Source: an uncultured Algoriphagus sp.
Lineage (GTDB): Bacteria > Bacteroidota > Bacteroidia > Cytophagales > Cyclobacteriaceae
Direction of reading: 5' to 3'
Assembly (NCBI GenBank): GCA_903952135.1
Contig: CAJBER010000069.1
Location: 1-44,866 of the forward strand
DNA: 44,866 nt
Position 1 is the stretch's first letter; each line of letters begins with the position of its first letter. The notes under the pieces were generated by a model. The model ran no database searches, had not been told where the DNA came from, and was given only the letters and a program-made list of their open reading frames with translations. Below are positions 27,894 to 36,108 of this stretch, one piece after another. The position numbers and the translations under genes were made by a program.

Positions 27894-27941
27894 TTAATTC
27901 GTATGAATTAAGTCAAAATTACATCATCATAGTGTTATGAT
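27894..27941. promoter_or_regulatory. Divergent control region: two palindromes and a minus-strand -7 box
   Basis: Between the divergent PI-PLC and alkaline-phosphatase genes lie TTAATTC-GTAT-GAATTAA (27894-27911) and ATCATA-GTGT-TATGAT (27926-27941), both with 4-bp centres. Between them the minus strand reads TAATTTTG (27914-27921), an exact TAnnTTTG box for the PI-PLC gene, though no good -33 TTG is seen at standard spacing. One palindrome would overlap the transcription start and the other the spacer, a plausible repressor or activator arrangement. The binding protein is unknown. Confidence 0.5.
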
Positions 27942-28025
27942 ACCATGTTTAGGGGATAACATTATTCTTTTGTTAACTATTGATTTTGAGTAGCTTGAGG
28001 TAACGTATTGCCAGTAGATTTGGGA

Positions 28026-29831
28026 ATGAAATTGCTCAAAAAACTCTTATTCTTCGTTGCTGTACTTGCCTCCTTTAGTGGGTATGCGCAAAACAAAGCG
28101 GCATTTGCGGTCCATTCGCACAACGACTACCTACAGCCTGTTCCTTTTTGGGATGCATTTAGTGCGGGCTGTGCTTCCATCGAAGTAGATGTGATTTTGC
28201 AGGAGGGAGGGCTGATGGTCGCGCATGAAAAAGAATCTATCCAAGCACCCCGCACTTTTGAAAATTTGTACTTGAAACCGATTCAGCAGGGGATTGAGCT
28301 TGGTTTGATTAAGGGGTTTAACTTTCATCTGTTGGTAGATATCAAAACCGAAGCGTACAGCACCCTTGATTTGTTGGTGAAGCAAACGCAGCCCTATGCG
28401 GCTATGCTTTATTCTCCAGAAAATCCTTCCGGCTTAAAACTCATCATTTCAGGAGGTAGGCCCAAGGCCGCTGACTATGTGAAGTACCCATCTTGGGTAT
28501 TTTTCGATTACCAAAGCAAGGAACTGACGGCAGATCTGCCCTGGGAGAAGATTGGAATGGTAAGTTTGAGTTTTCCGCGGTTTTCAGTGTGGAATGGGAA
28601 GGGTAGAATCGTGGAGTCCCAGCGTCAGCAGCTCCAGGCTTTTATCGACTTGGTTCATTCTTATGATCGCCCCGTTCGCTTCTGGGCTTCACCTGACGGC
28701 AAAACCGCCTGGCGTGCCTTTCATGAAATGGGAATCGATTACATCAATACCGACCGCCCGGCAGAGGCAAACAAGTACCTGCGTAGCTTAACAAAAAATG
28801 TCTATGCCAATCCTAGTCCACAGGAAGTTTATACCCCTAGCTATGTGGTGGATGGACAGGATTTTTCCGTGAAACAAATCCTCCTGCTTATCGGAGACGG
28901 CAATGGTCTGGCGCAGATTTCTGCGGGGCTGTTTGCGAATGGGGGGCAACTTTCCTTGACCCAAGTACGGAATATGGGATTGGTCAAAACGCAGGCAGCT
29001 GATGATTTTACGACGGATTCTGCAGCTGGTGCCACGGCCATGGCTACCGGTCAAAAAGCAAATAACCGGGCGCTAGGACTCAATGCGGCTGGGGATTCGA
29101 TCCCAAATCTTCCCTATTTCTTGAGCCTGAAGGGATTCAAGACTGGTCTTGTGACGAACGACGAGCTAACTGGAGCTACTCCAGCCGCTTTTTATGCACA
29201 CCATCCTGAGCGAGATGCTGTGCTGGAGATTGCGAGCTTCTTGCCTAACAGCGCCTTAAATTTGGTTATTGGAGGTGGAGGAAGGTCCTTTAACAAAGAA
29301 AAGTTGAGCCAAGCAGGATTTACCCTTGTGTCTGACTTGCAGGAGCTTGCGGCGGAAAAGGGACCGCGTGTAGCACATTTTGCAAGCGAAGGAGGAATGC
29401 CGAGTATGGAGGCGGGTAGGGGAAATTTCCTTTCTCAGGCCTTTTTGCAAGCAAGTTCCTACTTAGGGAAAGATAAAACTCCATTTTTTCTGATGGTGGA
29501 GGCTGCAAAAATTGACTCAGGAGGGCATTCCAATAGCCCTTCCACGATTGTTACGGAGCTGCTTGATTTTGACCGCACCATTGCGAAAGCCATCCGCTAT
29601 GCCGATAGGCATCCTGGAACCTTGGTCTTGGTGACTGCCGACCATGAAACAGGCGGTGTGACCCTCCCACAAGGAAATGTAGACAAGCGGGAAGTAGAGT
29701 TGGCGTTTCACAGTGATGATCATACCGGTATTTTGGTTCCCATTTTTGCCTATGGAGCGCGATCCGGAGAATTCAGAGGGGTGTATTCCAATACGGAGAT
29801 TTTCACGCGGATTTTAAAGGTGGTAAAGTAG
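28026..29831 (+). CDS. GDPD/PI-PLC-like domain fused to alkaline phosphatase
   Basis: 601 aa from ATG at 28026 (a TTG 18 bp upstream is in frame) with signal peptide MKLLKKLLFFVAVLASFSGYAQ. Domain 1 (about 25-255) is a GDPD/PI-PLC-superfamily barrel: HSHNDY (His32), SIEVDV (Glu53, Asp55), VAHE, and closing GIDYINTDRP. Domain 2 (about 283-601) is alkaline phosphatase: LLIGDGNG (Asp291), DSAAGATAMATG (nucleophile Ser332), TNDELTGATPAAFYAHH, EAAKIDSGGHSN (Glu492, Asp497, His501), TADHETGG (Asp539, His540) and DDHTG (His566). It would cleave a phosphodiester and then remove the phosphate in one secreted protein. Divergent from the PI-PLC gene. Confidence 0.9.
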   Translation: MKLLKKLLFFVAVLASFSGYAQNKAAFAVHSHNDYLQPVPFWDAFSAGCASIEVDVILQEGGLMVAHEKESIQAPRTFENLYLKPIQQGIELGLIKGFNFHLLVDIKTEAYSTLDLLVKQTQPYAAMLYSPENPSGLKLIISGGRPKAADYVKYPSWVFFDYQSKELTADLPWEKIGMVSLSFPRFSVWNGKGRIVESQRQQLQAFIDLVHSYDRPVRFWASPDGKTAWRAFHEMGIDYINTDRPAEANKYLRSLTKNVYANPSPQEVYTPSYVVDGQDFSVKQILLLIGDGNGLAQISAGLFANGGQLSLTQVRNMGLVKTQAADDFTTDSAAGATAMATGQKANNRALGLNAAGDSIPNLPYFLSLKGFKTGLVTNDELTGATPAAFYAHHPERDAVLEIASFLPNSALNLVIGGGGRSFNKEKLSQAGFTLVSDLQELAAEKGPRVAHFASEGGMPSMEAGRGNFLSQAFLQASSYLGKDKTPFFLMVEAAKIDSGGHSNSPSTIVTELLDFDRTIAKAIRYADRHPGTLVLVTADHETGGVTLPQGNVDKREVELAFHSDDHTGILVPIFAYGARSGEFRGVYSNTEIFTRILKVVK

Positions 29832-29838
29832 TGAATGG

Positions 29839-29866
29839 GCTTGCCCCGCAATGCTGCGGGGCAAGC
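29839..29866. repeat. REP-like hairpin / likely transcript end
   Basis: Perfect 12-bp inverted repeat GCTTGCCCCGCA / TGCGGGGCAAGC with a 4-nt loop, 7 nt after the alkaline-phosphatase stop. Related hairpins with loop ATTC occur at 30089-30104 and near 39377. It may end the mRNA although no T-run follows. Confidence 0.7.
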
Positions 29867-30344
29867 TTCCTTATTTGCCGCGGCGGACGAAAAGGAAAAC
29901 TCTCGCAAAGTCGCAAAGCAAGAAAGCCGCAAAGGATTGATTTCGATTCCCCTATTAAAAAAAGTTAATCGCGCAAAGCAGAAAAGCCGCAAAGGACTGG
30001 TTTTGATTCCTGACTCCAAAGAGATATTTAACACCCGAAAATCTTACTTCTTATTTAATGGCTGGGAAATCCAGGGATGCAACTCCCTCCCGCAATTCTG
30101 CGGGACAGGCTCTTGATAAGGGGGTTAGGGGGATTTTTTGCAAACGGTAGCAAAAGCCGCAAAGGACTGCTTTCGATACCCCTTTGCGTCTTGTCCGCCG
30201 CGGCGGACGTGAAAAAAAATAAATCTTCCTCCGCGGCGGAAAGGGGAAAAGGCCTTTAACCCTATTTGAAACCAGGTTTTAATCGAATTAGCCAATTTTT
30301 GGACTTCTCTAAAAAATATTAATTAGAAAAAGTCTAAATAAAAA
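29867..30344. repeat. Repeat-rich non-coding spacer
   Basis: No credible gene. It holds GCCGCGGCGGAC-type palindromes (29876 region, 30197 region as GTCCGCCGCGGCGGAC, 30230 region). It also has three copies of a GCAAAG-rich element whose core GCCGCAAAGG sits at 29926, 29986 and 30156, and the CCCGCA-ATTC-TGCGGG hairpin at 30089-30104. The same elements recur at 32860-33180, 39250-39430 and 40517-40670. Confidence 0.7.
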
Positions 30345-30375
30345 TTGACTCGTAAATCGGGTTGATGTATGTTTG
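30345..30375 (+). promoter_or_regulatory. Bacteroidota sigma-type promoter for the TonB receptor
   Basis: TTG at 30345-30347, 20-nt spacer, then TATGTTTG at 30368-30375, matching TTG-N19-21-TAnnTTTG. Transcription should start near 30382, 26 nt before the ATG at 30408. This rules out the longer reading frame whose first ATG (30369) lies inside the -7 box. Confidence 0.75.
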
Positions 30376-30407
30376 CGCTACTATTTTTAATAGGTCTAAA
30401 TAAGAAT

Positions 30408-32840
30408 ATGAAAACCCTTGGGTGCTGCTTCTTTTTTCTGGCTTTTGCGCTAGTTTCCTCCGGAAGTTTTGCGCAGAAAAACATCCTTTCAGGGACCATC
30501 CTGGATGAAAAACGACAGCCCTTGGCGGGTGTATCCGTGTACTTGCAGGGCACCGTTCGTGGCGTGCAGTCCGACCGTAGCGGTACCTATACCCTCAAGG
30601 ATATTCCAGCCGGGAATTACCAATTGGTGGTGAGCCTGGTGGGTTTCCAAACCTATACCCAGGAAATAAAATTAGAAGCAGGCGCTACTCAAGAGATTCC
30701 TATCACTTTGCAGGAGGCCACGCTAGAACTCGGAGAAGTTAGCATTTCCGCCAGCAGAGGGATTCAAGGACAGGGGCACCTCCCCGAAGTGGAAGATTAC
30801 CGCATCAATGCCGGAAAGAAAAATGAGGTGATCCGAATCGGGGAACTGAATGCCAACCTCGCCATGAACAACAGCCGGCAGATATTTGCCAAGACCCCGG
30901 GCATCAGCATCTGGGAGAATGACGGTTCGGGCGTGCAGCTCGGCGTAGCCAGCCGAGGGCTTAACCCCAACCGCTCCTGGGAATTCAATGTGCGCATGAA
31001 TGGCTACGACATCACTCCTGACCCCATGGGCTACCCAGAGGCCTACTTTACCCCTCCCATGGAGGTGGTAGAGCAAATCGAGATCGTACGGGGAGCCTCT
31101 TCCTTGCAGTACGGATCGCAGTTTGGCGGCTTGATGAACTTTGTGCTTCGCAAGCCAGACCCTTCCACCCGCTTCACTGCCGAGACGGTCAATACCGTGG
31201 GAAGCAATGGGCTGTTCAGTTCCTTCAACTACCTGGGTGGCACCGAAGGCAAGTGGAGCTACACCGCTTACTTTCAAAAGCGGATGGGGAATGGATGGCG
31301 AGAAAACGGTGCTTTTGACACCAATCACGCACATGTCGTGGTAAACTATGCTGCTAGCAACCGCCTCAAATTAGGCCTAGAGATGACCTCTATGACTGCA
31401 GATACGCAGCAGCCCGGAGGACTGACAGATGCACAGTTTGCCGCCGATCCCCAGCAAAGTACCCGAAGCCGCAACTGGTTTAGTACGCCCTGGTTTATCC
31501 CTGCAGTTACTGCCGAGTACTTGATCTCCCCCAAGACCAAAGTTAGCTGGAAGGCCTTTGGAACCTTTGCGGAGCGCAATAGTGTGGGTTTTGTCCGCCC
31601 CATCAACCTGGAGGATGACCTTGGAAACCGTCAGGTGGACCGGGATTATTACACCACCTACGGATCAGAGGTTCGCTTCAGTTCTTCCTATACCTTGTGG
31701 GGCCGAGAGCAATCCCTCGTAGGTGGACTTCGCTACTTCAATGGCCACATTGACCGAAAGCAGCTTGGAGTAGGAACCCGAGGTACAGACCTGGATTATA
31801 GTCTGGCAGCGGGATCTTTTGCCCGAGACCTGGATTTCTCGAATACGAATTTGGCGGCCTTCGTAGAGCAAGTCTTTCGCATCACCGATCGCTTCCTGAT
31901 GACAGGAGGCTTCCGTCTGGAGCAAATCCAATCTAGGATGCAAGGGCAGCTCAACCGAGTCAATGGCGTACCGCAACTCTTAGCACCCATCACCCGAAGC
32001 CGCTCTTTTGCGATTTTTGGGGTGGGAGCAGAGTACCATGTGACCAAGAATTCGGAGTTTTATACCAATTTCTCTCAGGCCTACCGTCCTGTATTGATCT
32101 CTGACCTTACGCCTCCTGCAACGACGGACATCATCGACCCCAACTTGACCGATTCCAAGGGATACAATTTTGACTTGGGTTACCGAGGCAGCTGGACCTC
32201 CGCACTGCAGTTTGACCTGAGCTACTTCCACCTGCACTATGCGGATCGGATCGGTAGCATCGCCCAATTGCAACCCAATGGACGCATCGCGCAGTACCGA
32301 ACCAATCTGGGTACCTCCATCAGCCGCGGGTTTGAAGGCTATGTGGAAGTGGATCCCATCACGGCGATATTTGAAAGTTCTCGCGTAGGTTATGTACACC
32401 TATTTGCTTCCCTGGCCTTGGTGGATGCTACCTATGGGGATTTTGATGTGACCACGGTGAGCAATGGACAGATTCAAACCCGTAACCTGAAGGGAAACCG
32501 AGTGGAGAATGCGCCGCGCAAGATCAACCGCTTTGGTGCTACCTACAGCTACGATACTTTTTCCATGACCTGGCAGTTGAGTGACATCGGCGAGGCTTAT
32601 GCGGATGCTTCGAATACCCTTGCTCCAAATACTGCGGCAACGGTGGGATTGATTCCTGCCTATCGAGTGCAGGATCTATCGGCCAGTTGGAATTTCTGGA
32701 AGCAGCATTCAATAAAGGCAGGGGTAAATAACTTGACCGATGCACGCTACTTTACGCGCCGAGCCGGCGGCTACCCTGGTCCAGGGATCTTACCTGCGGA
32801 TGGGCGCACGTTTTACTTAACCGCCGCACTTAAGTTTTAA
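30408..32840 (+). CDS. TonB-dependent receptor, FecA/siderophore-receptor-like
   Basis: 810 aa with signal peptide MKTLGCCFFFLAFALVSSGSFAQ. Residues about 25-110 form a carboxypeptidase-like domain (LSGTILDEKRQPLAGVSVYLQGTVRGVQSD). The plug follows (RQIFAKTPGISIWENDGSGVQLGVASRGLNPNRSWEFNVRMNGYDITPDPMGYPEAYFTPP, VEQIEIVRGASSLQYGSQFGGLMNFVLR). The barrel ends VNNLTDARYFTRRAGGYPGPGILPADGRTFYLTAALKF. The plug sequence style is that of Fe3+-dicitrate and siderophore receptors rather than SusC. No SusD, sigma or anti-sigma gene accompanies it. It sits between two repeat-rich spacers, so a mobile or recently rearranged location is possible. Confidence 0.92.
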   Translation: MKTLGCCFFFLAFALVSSGSFAQKNILSGTILDEKRQPLAGVSVYLQGTVRGVQSDRSGTYTLKDIPAGNYQLVVSLVGFQTYTQEIKLEAGATQEIPITLQEATLELGEVSISASRGIQGQGHLPEVEDYRINAGKKNEVIRIGELNANLAMNNSRQIFAKTPGISIWENDGSGVQLGVASRGLNPNRSWEFNVRMNGYDITPDPMGYPEAYFTPPMEVVEQIEIVRGASSLQYGSQFGGLMNFVLRKPDPSTRFTAETVNTVGSNGLFSSFNYLGGTEGKWSYTAYFQKRMGNGWRENGAFDTNHAHVVVNYAASNRLKLGLEMTSMTADTQQPGGLTDAQFAADPQQSTRSRNWFSTPWFIPAVTAEYLISPKTKVSWKAFGTFAERNSVGFVRPINLEDDLGNRQVDRDYYTTYGSEVRFSSSYTLWGREQSLVGGLRYFNGHIDRKQLGVGTRGTDLDYSLAAGSFARDLDFSNTNLAAFVEQVFRITDRFLMTGGFRLEQIQSRMQGQLNRVNGVPQLLAPITRSRSFAIFGVGAEYHVTKNSEFYTNFSQAYRPVLISDLTPPATTDIIDPNLTDSKGYNFDLGYRGSWTSALQFDLSYFHLHYADRIGSIAQLQPNGRIAQYRTNLGTSISRGFEGYVEVDPITAIFESSRVGYVHLFASLALVDATYGDFDVTTVSNGQIQTRNLKGNRVENAPRKINRFGATYSYDTFSMTWQLSDIGEAYADASNTLAPNTAATVGLIPAYRVQDLSASWNFWKQHSIKAGVNNLTDARYFTRRAGGYPGPGILPADGRTFYLTAALKF

Positions 32841-32861
32841 GAAGGTCCTTCCATCCAATCG

Positions 32862-33240
32862 ATCAGCGTAATTTTTCCTTAAAGATCAGCGTAAAAAAAA
32901 AGTAGGTCGTCCGACGTGGCGGACAGACTCAAAGAAAAAAAGAAATAACTCTCGCAAAGCAGGAAAGCCGCAAAGGACTGCTTTGGCGGACACGAACTTA
33001 TTTAACGCTGATTCAAGGAGAAAAGACCCGCAGATTTTTTGTTTTGTCTAACTAGTTTATCAGCGTTATTTTTCCTTATTGATCCGCGTAAAAAAAATAG
33101 TCGCGCAAAGACGCCAAGACGCAAAGGAATCCTCTTTGCGCCTCTGCGTCTTTGCGCGCAAAAAAAAATCTGCCGCGGCGGACGCAAAAAAAAGTAAATC
33201 TTCATCCGCGTGAACTATTTTTTACTTTCGGAATTTTAGT
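32862..33240. repeat. Repeat-rich spacer with long palindrome
   Basis: Non-coding. Two imperfect direct copies of an AT-rich element with ATCAGCG and ATC(C/A)GCGTAAAAAAA are at about 32862-32905 and 33059-33100. A GCCGCAAAGG core lies at 32967-32976. A large hairpin has 25-nt arms at 33102-33126 and 33134-33158 (13 + 7 bp paired around a 5-bp mismatch, 7-nt loop). A GCCGCGGCGGAC palindrome follows near 33172. No promoter for the sulfatase is obvious. Confidence 0.65.
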
Positions 33241-33317
33241 TCTTTTTCTGTAGGTTGAGGGTATTCCAAAGGATTCGTCAATTCTTTGGAAGCTTCGATT
33301 CAAGACTTCAGGCACCT

Positions 33318-35015
33318 ATGAAAATTTTACCCTTCCTCACCCTCACCCTCACACTTTTCATCCTCAACAGTTCGGCTTGGGCGCAGTCAAACCAAGCCCC
33401 CACCACCAAGAGGCCTAACATCGTCTTTATCATGTCCGATGACCATGCCTACCAAGCCATCTCGGCCTACAGCAATCGTCTCATCGAGACCCCCAACATT
33501 GACCGCATTGCAAAGATGGGCATGCTCTTTACGAATGCCACGGTGACCAACTCCATTTGCGCGCCAAGCCGAGCCACCATCCTCACCGGCAAGCACTCCC
33601 ACCTCAACGGTAAAATCGACAACGATTTCCCCTTCGATACCACCAATGTTACGTTTCCCCAGCTCTTTCAGGAGGCTGGCTACCAGACGGCCATGTTTGG
33701 CAAGCTCCACTTCGGTAATGCCCCCAAAGGCTTTGATCAATACAAAATCCTGCCCGGCCAAGGATCCTATTACAACCCTGACTTTATCACCAAAAACGAG
33801 GGCACCATCCGCGTAGAAGGCTATGTCACCGACATCATCACCGACATGACCTTGGACTGGCTCAAGGAGGAACGAAACCCATCCGATCCCTTTCTTTTAT
33901 TTTACCTACACAAAGCCCCCCATCGGGAATGGCTCCCTGCTGAGCGGCACTTGGAAGAGTTTACCCAGCGCACCTTCCCCGAGCCGGCCACGCTCTTTGA
34001 TGATTATTCCGGCAGAGGTCGTGCGGCCAAGGAAGCAGAGATGAACCTGCTGAAGCACATGAACTGGTCGGGAGATTCCAAGATTTACCCAGCCGTGATG
34101 CGGGAACTCGGTATCCCCGGAACATCCAATTGGGACACGCTGGCCTTTTCCCGCGAGGTGGGGAGATTGACTCCAGCGCAGCTGGCCAACTGGACTCGCT
34201 CCTACGATCAGGTAAATGCTGCATTAAAAGAATCCTACCCAAGTATGGATGACAAGGAAAAGATGCAATGGCGCTACCAACGCTACATGCAGGATTACCT
34301 GGGCACTATCCGTGCGGTAGATGAGAATGTGGGGCGCGTGTTGGATTACCTAGAGGCCAACAACTTGATGGACAATACGCTGATCGTCTACACTTCGGAT
34401 CAGGGCTTTTACCTGGGGGAGCATGGTTGGTTTGACAAGCGCTTTGTGTATGACGAAAGTTTCAAGACCCCACTTTTGGTGGCTTGGCCAGGAAAAATCG
34501 CACCCAAGAGTACCTCTACTACCATGGTGCAAAACTTGGATTATGCGCAAACCTTCCTAGAAGCCGCGGGTATCCCTGCACCCGCAGACATGCAGGGGGA
34601 ATCACTTCTTCCACTGCTTACCGGAAATTCCGAATCTTGGACCCGAGATGCAGTTTACTACCACTACTACGAGTACCCAGCGGTGCACATGGTGAAGCGG
34701 CATTATGCTGTCGTGACCGAACAGTACAAACTGGTGCATTACTATTACGACGTGGATGAGTGGGAACTGATTGACCGCATCAAAGATCCCCAAGAGCTAC
34801 GCAATGTCTACAATGACCCTACCTATGCCCCTGTGGTAGCGGAACTCCACCGCAAACTAGAGGAACTACGCAAGCAGTATGGCGATAGCGCAGAAATCTC
34901 CCAAGGCTACTTGGAAACCTATTTGGACCGATTGGAGAAAAATCCGGCTTATGGTACTAATGTGGAAGTAACCAAAAAGTTGCTGGAGGAGCGTAAAAAA
35001 TCCCGTCAAGACTAA
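33318..35015 (+). CDS. Secreted sulfatase (formylglycine type)
   Basis: 565 aa. ATG at 33318 gives the signal peptide MKILPFLTLTLTLFILNSSAWAQ; the open frame begins at a TTG 63 bp earlier without one. Sulfatase hallmarks: NIVFIMSDDHAY (metal Asp41-Asp42), the formylglycine site SICAPSRATILTGKH (Cys81 in C-x-P-S-R), FGKLHFG, LHKAPHREW, YTSDQGFYLGEHGWFDKRF and DIRDPQE-like ending IDRIKDPQELRNVY. The Cys must be oxidised by a maturase not present in the window. It removes sulfate esters from exported substrates such as algal glycans (family knowledge). It has no partner genes adjacent. Confidence 0.93.
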   Translation: MKILPFLTLTLTLFILNSSAWAQSNQAPTTKRPNIVFIMSDDHAYQAISAYSNRLIETPNIDRIAKMGMLFTNATVTNSICAPSRATILTGKHSHLNGKIDNDFPFDTTNVTFPQLFQEAGYQTAMFGKLHFGNAPKGFDQYKILPGQGSYYNPDFITKNEGTIRVEGYVTDIITDMTLDWLKEERNPSDPFLLFYLHKAPHREWLPAERHLEEFTQRTFPEPATLFDDYSGRGRAAKEAEMNLLKHMNWSGDSKIYPAVMRELGIPGTSNWDTLAFSREVGRLTPAQLANWTRSYDQVNAALKESYPSMDDKEKMQWRYQRYMQDYLGTIRAVDENVGRVLDYLEANNLMDNTLIVYTSDQGFYLGEHGWFDKRFVYDESFKTPLLVAWPGKIAPKSTSTTMVQNLDYAQTFLEAAGIPAPADMQGESLLPLLTGNSESWTRDAVYYHYYEYPAVHMVKRHYAVVTEQYKLVHYYYDVDEWELIDRIKDPQELRNVYNDPTYAPVVAELHRKLEELRKQYGDSAEISQGYLETYLDRLEKNPAYGTNVEVTKKLLEERKKSRQD

Positions 35016-35104
35016 TTTCGATTGCGGCCCTTTCCAGACTTCTTGTTCTATGCCTAAAAGATATGGAAGAAGATGCCTAACTTTCTTTTTCAATTCAGAT
35101 CCCC

Positions 35105-36016
35105 ATGGTGCCCATTACCCACAAATCGACTACCCTTCGTAAAGCCATCGCCCAGGCCATCGTGCGCGTCAGCAAGCCAGAAACGATTTTGGCCATTCGT
35201 GACCGAACCGTGCCCAAGGGAGAGGTGCTGGAATGTGCTCGGGTTGCAGGCCTTTTTGCAGCCAAGCGTACCGCAGACATGATTCCGGATTGCCATCCCT
35301 TGCCTATTGAATACACGGCCGTTCGCTACGAATTGGGTAAACTAGAAATACAGATCCAGGTAGAGATCCACACCATCTACAAGACTGGTGTGGAGGTAGA
35401 GGCCATGCATGCGGCCTCGGTGGTCGCCCTGACGATGTACGACATGCTCAAGCCCATCGACAAGGGGGTGAGCATCGAGCAGATCAAGTTGCTCGAGAAA
35501 AAAGGAGGCAAGTCCGATCGCAACGCTGCTTTGGGCCAAGCGAGAAGAGCAGCGATTCTCGTCTGCTCCGATACCCTAGCTTCTGGTCAGGGTCAGGACC
35601 GCTCTGGAGAAGTGATCCGGGAGAAGTTGGTTCAACTGGGCATCACCGTCGCCGAGAAGCGCATTGTGGCGGATGAGGTAAAGGCCATTCAAGAAGCGGC
35701 CAAGCATTTTGTAGCACAGGGGGTAGACCTCTTGCTCGTGACAGGAGGAACGGGCTTGTCTCCACGGGATGTGACCCCAGAGGCTTTGGAGCCCTTATTG
35801 GACCGTCGCATACCGGGTGTAGAAGAGGCGATTCGTGCCTACGGACAGCAGCGTTTGGCTACGGCGATGCTTTCGCGCTCCCTTGCGGGGCAGATGGGCA
35901 AGACGCTAGTTCTCGCGCTTCCCGGATCTCCTGCAGGAGCGGCAGAAGGAATGGATGCCGTATTTCCTGCCTTGCTGCATGCCTTTTCGGTGCTAGAGGG
36001 TGCAAGGCACGATTAA
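35105..36016 (+). CDS. Bifunctional MoaC-MoaB/MogA molybdenum cofactor protein
   Basis: 303 aa, a fusion of two enzymes. Residues 1-139 are MoaC (ITHKSTTLRKAIAQA, KGEVLECARVAGLFAAKRTADMIPDCHPLP, KTGVEVEAMHAASVVALTMYDMLKPIDK, LLEKKGGKSDR), which forms cyclic pyranopterin monophosphate. Residues about 148-303 are MoaB/MogA (AAILVCSDTLASGQGQDRSGEVI, LLLVTGGTGLSPRDVTPEAL, IPGVEEAIR, MLSRSLAGQ, LVLALPGSPAGAAEGMDAV), which adenylates molybdopterin. Such fusions are known in Bacteroidota. The other mo- genes are not in this window. It sits 89 bp after the sulfatase and is probably separately transcribed. Confidence 0.93.
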   Translation: MVPITHKSTTLRKAIAQAIVRVSKPETILAIRDRTVPKGEVLECARVAGLFAAKRTADMIPDCHPLPIEYTAVRYELGKLEIQIQVEIHTIYKTGVEVEAMHAASVVALTMYDMLKPIDKGVSIEQIKLLEKKGGKSDRNAALGQARRAAILVCSDTLASGQGQDRSGEVIREKLVQLGITVAEKRIVADEVKAIQEAAKHFVAQGVDLLLVTGGTGLSPRDVTPEALEPLLDRRIPGVEEAIRAYGQQRLATAMLSRSLAGQMGKTLVLALPGSPAGAAEGMDAVFPALLHAFSVLEGARHD

Positions 36017-36108
36017 ATGTTAGCAGTATTCTACTTGCTGAAAGCAATTCAAACCTCATTTTTCCGTTTTAGAAAGTAAAATTCCCAATTCACCCTTAAC
36101 TAGACCCA

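Noticed and set aside
30369-30407. Earlier in-frame ATG for the TonB receptor
   Set aside because: The ATG lies inside the TATGTTTG -7 box, and the downstream start at 30408 gives a proper signal peptide.
30723-31334. 203-aa open frame antisense to the TonB receptor plug region
   Set aside because: Opposite a clear TonB plug; no start context or domain.
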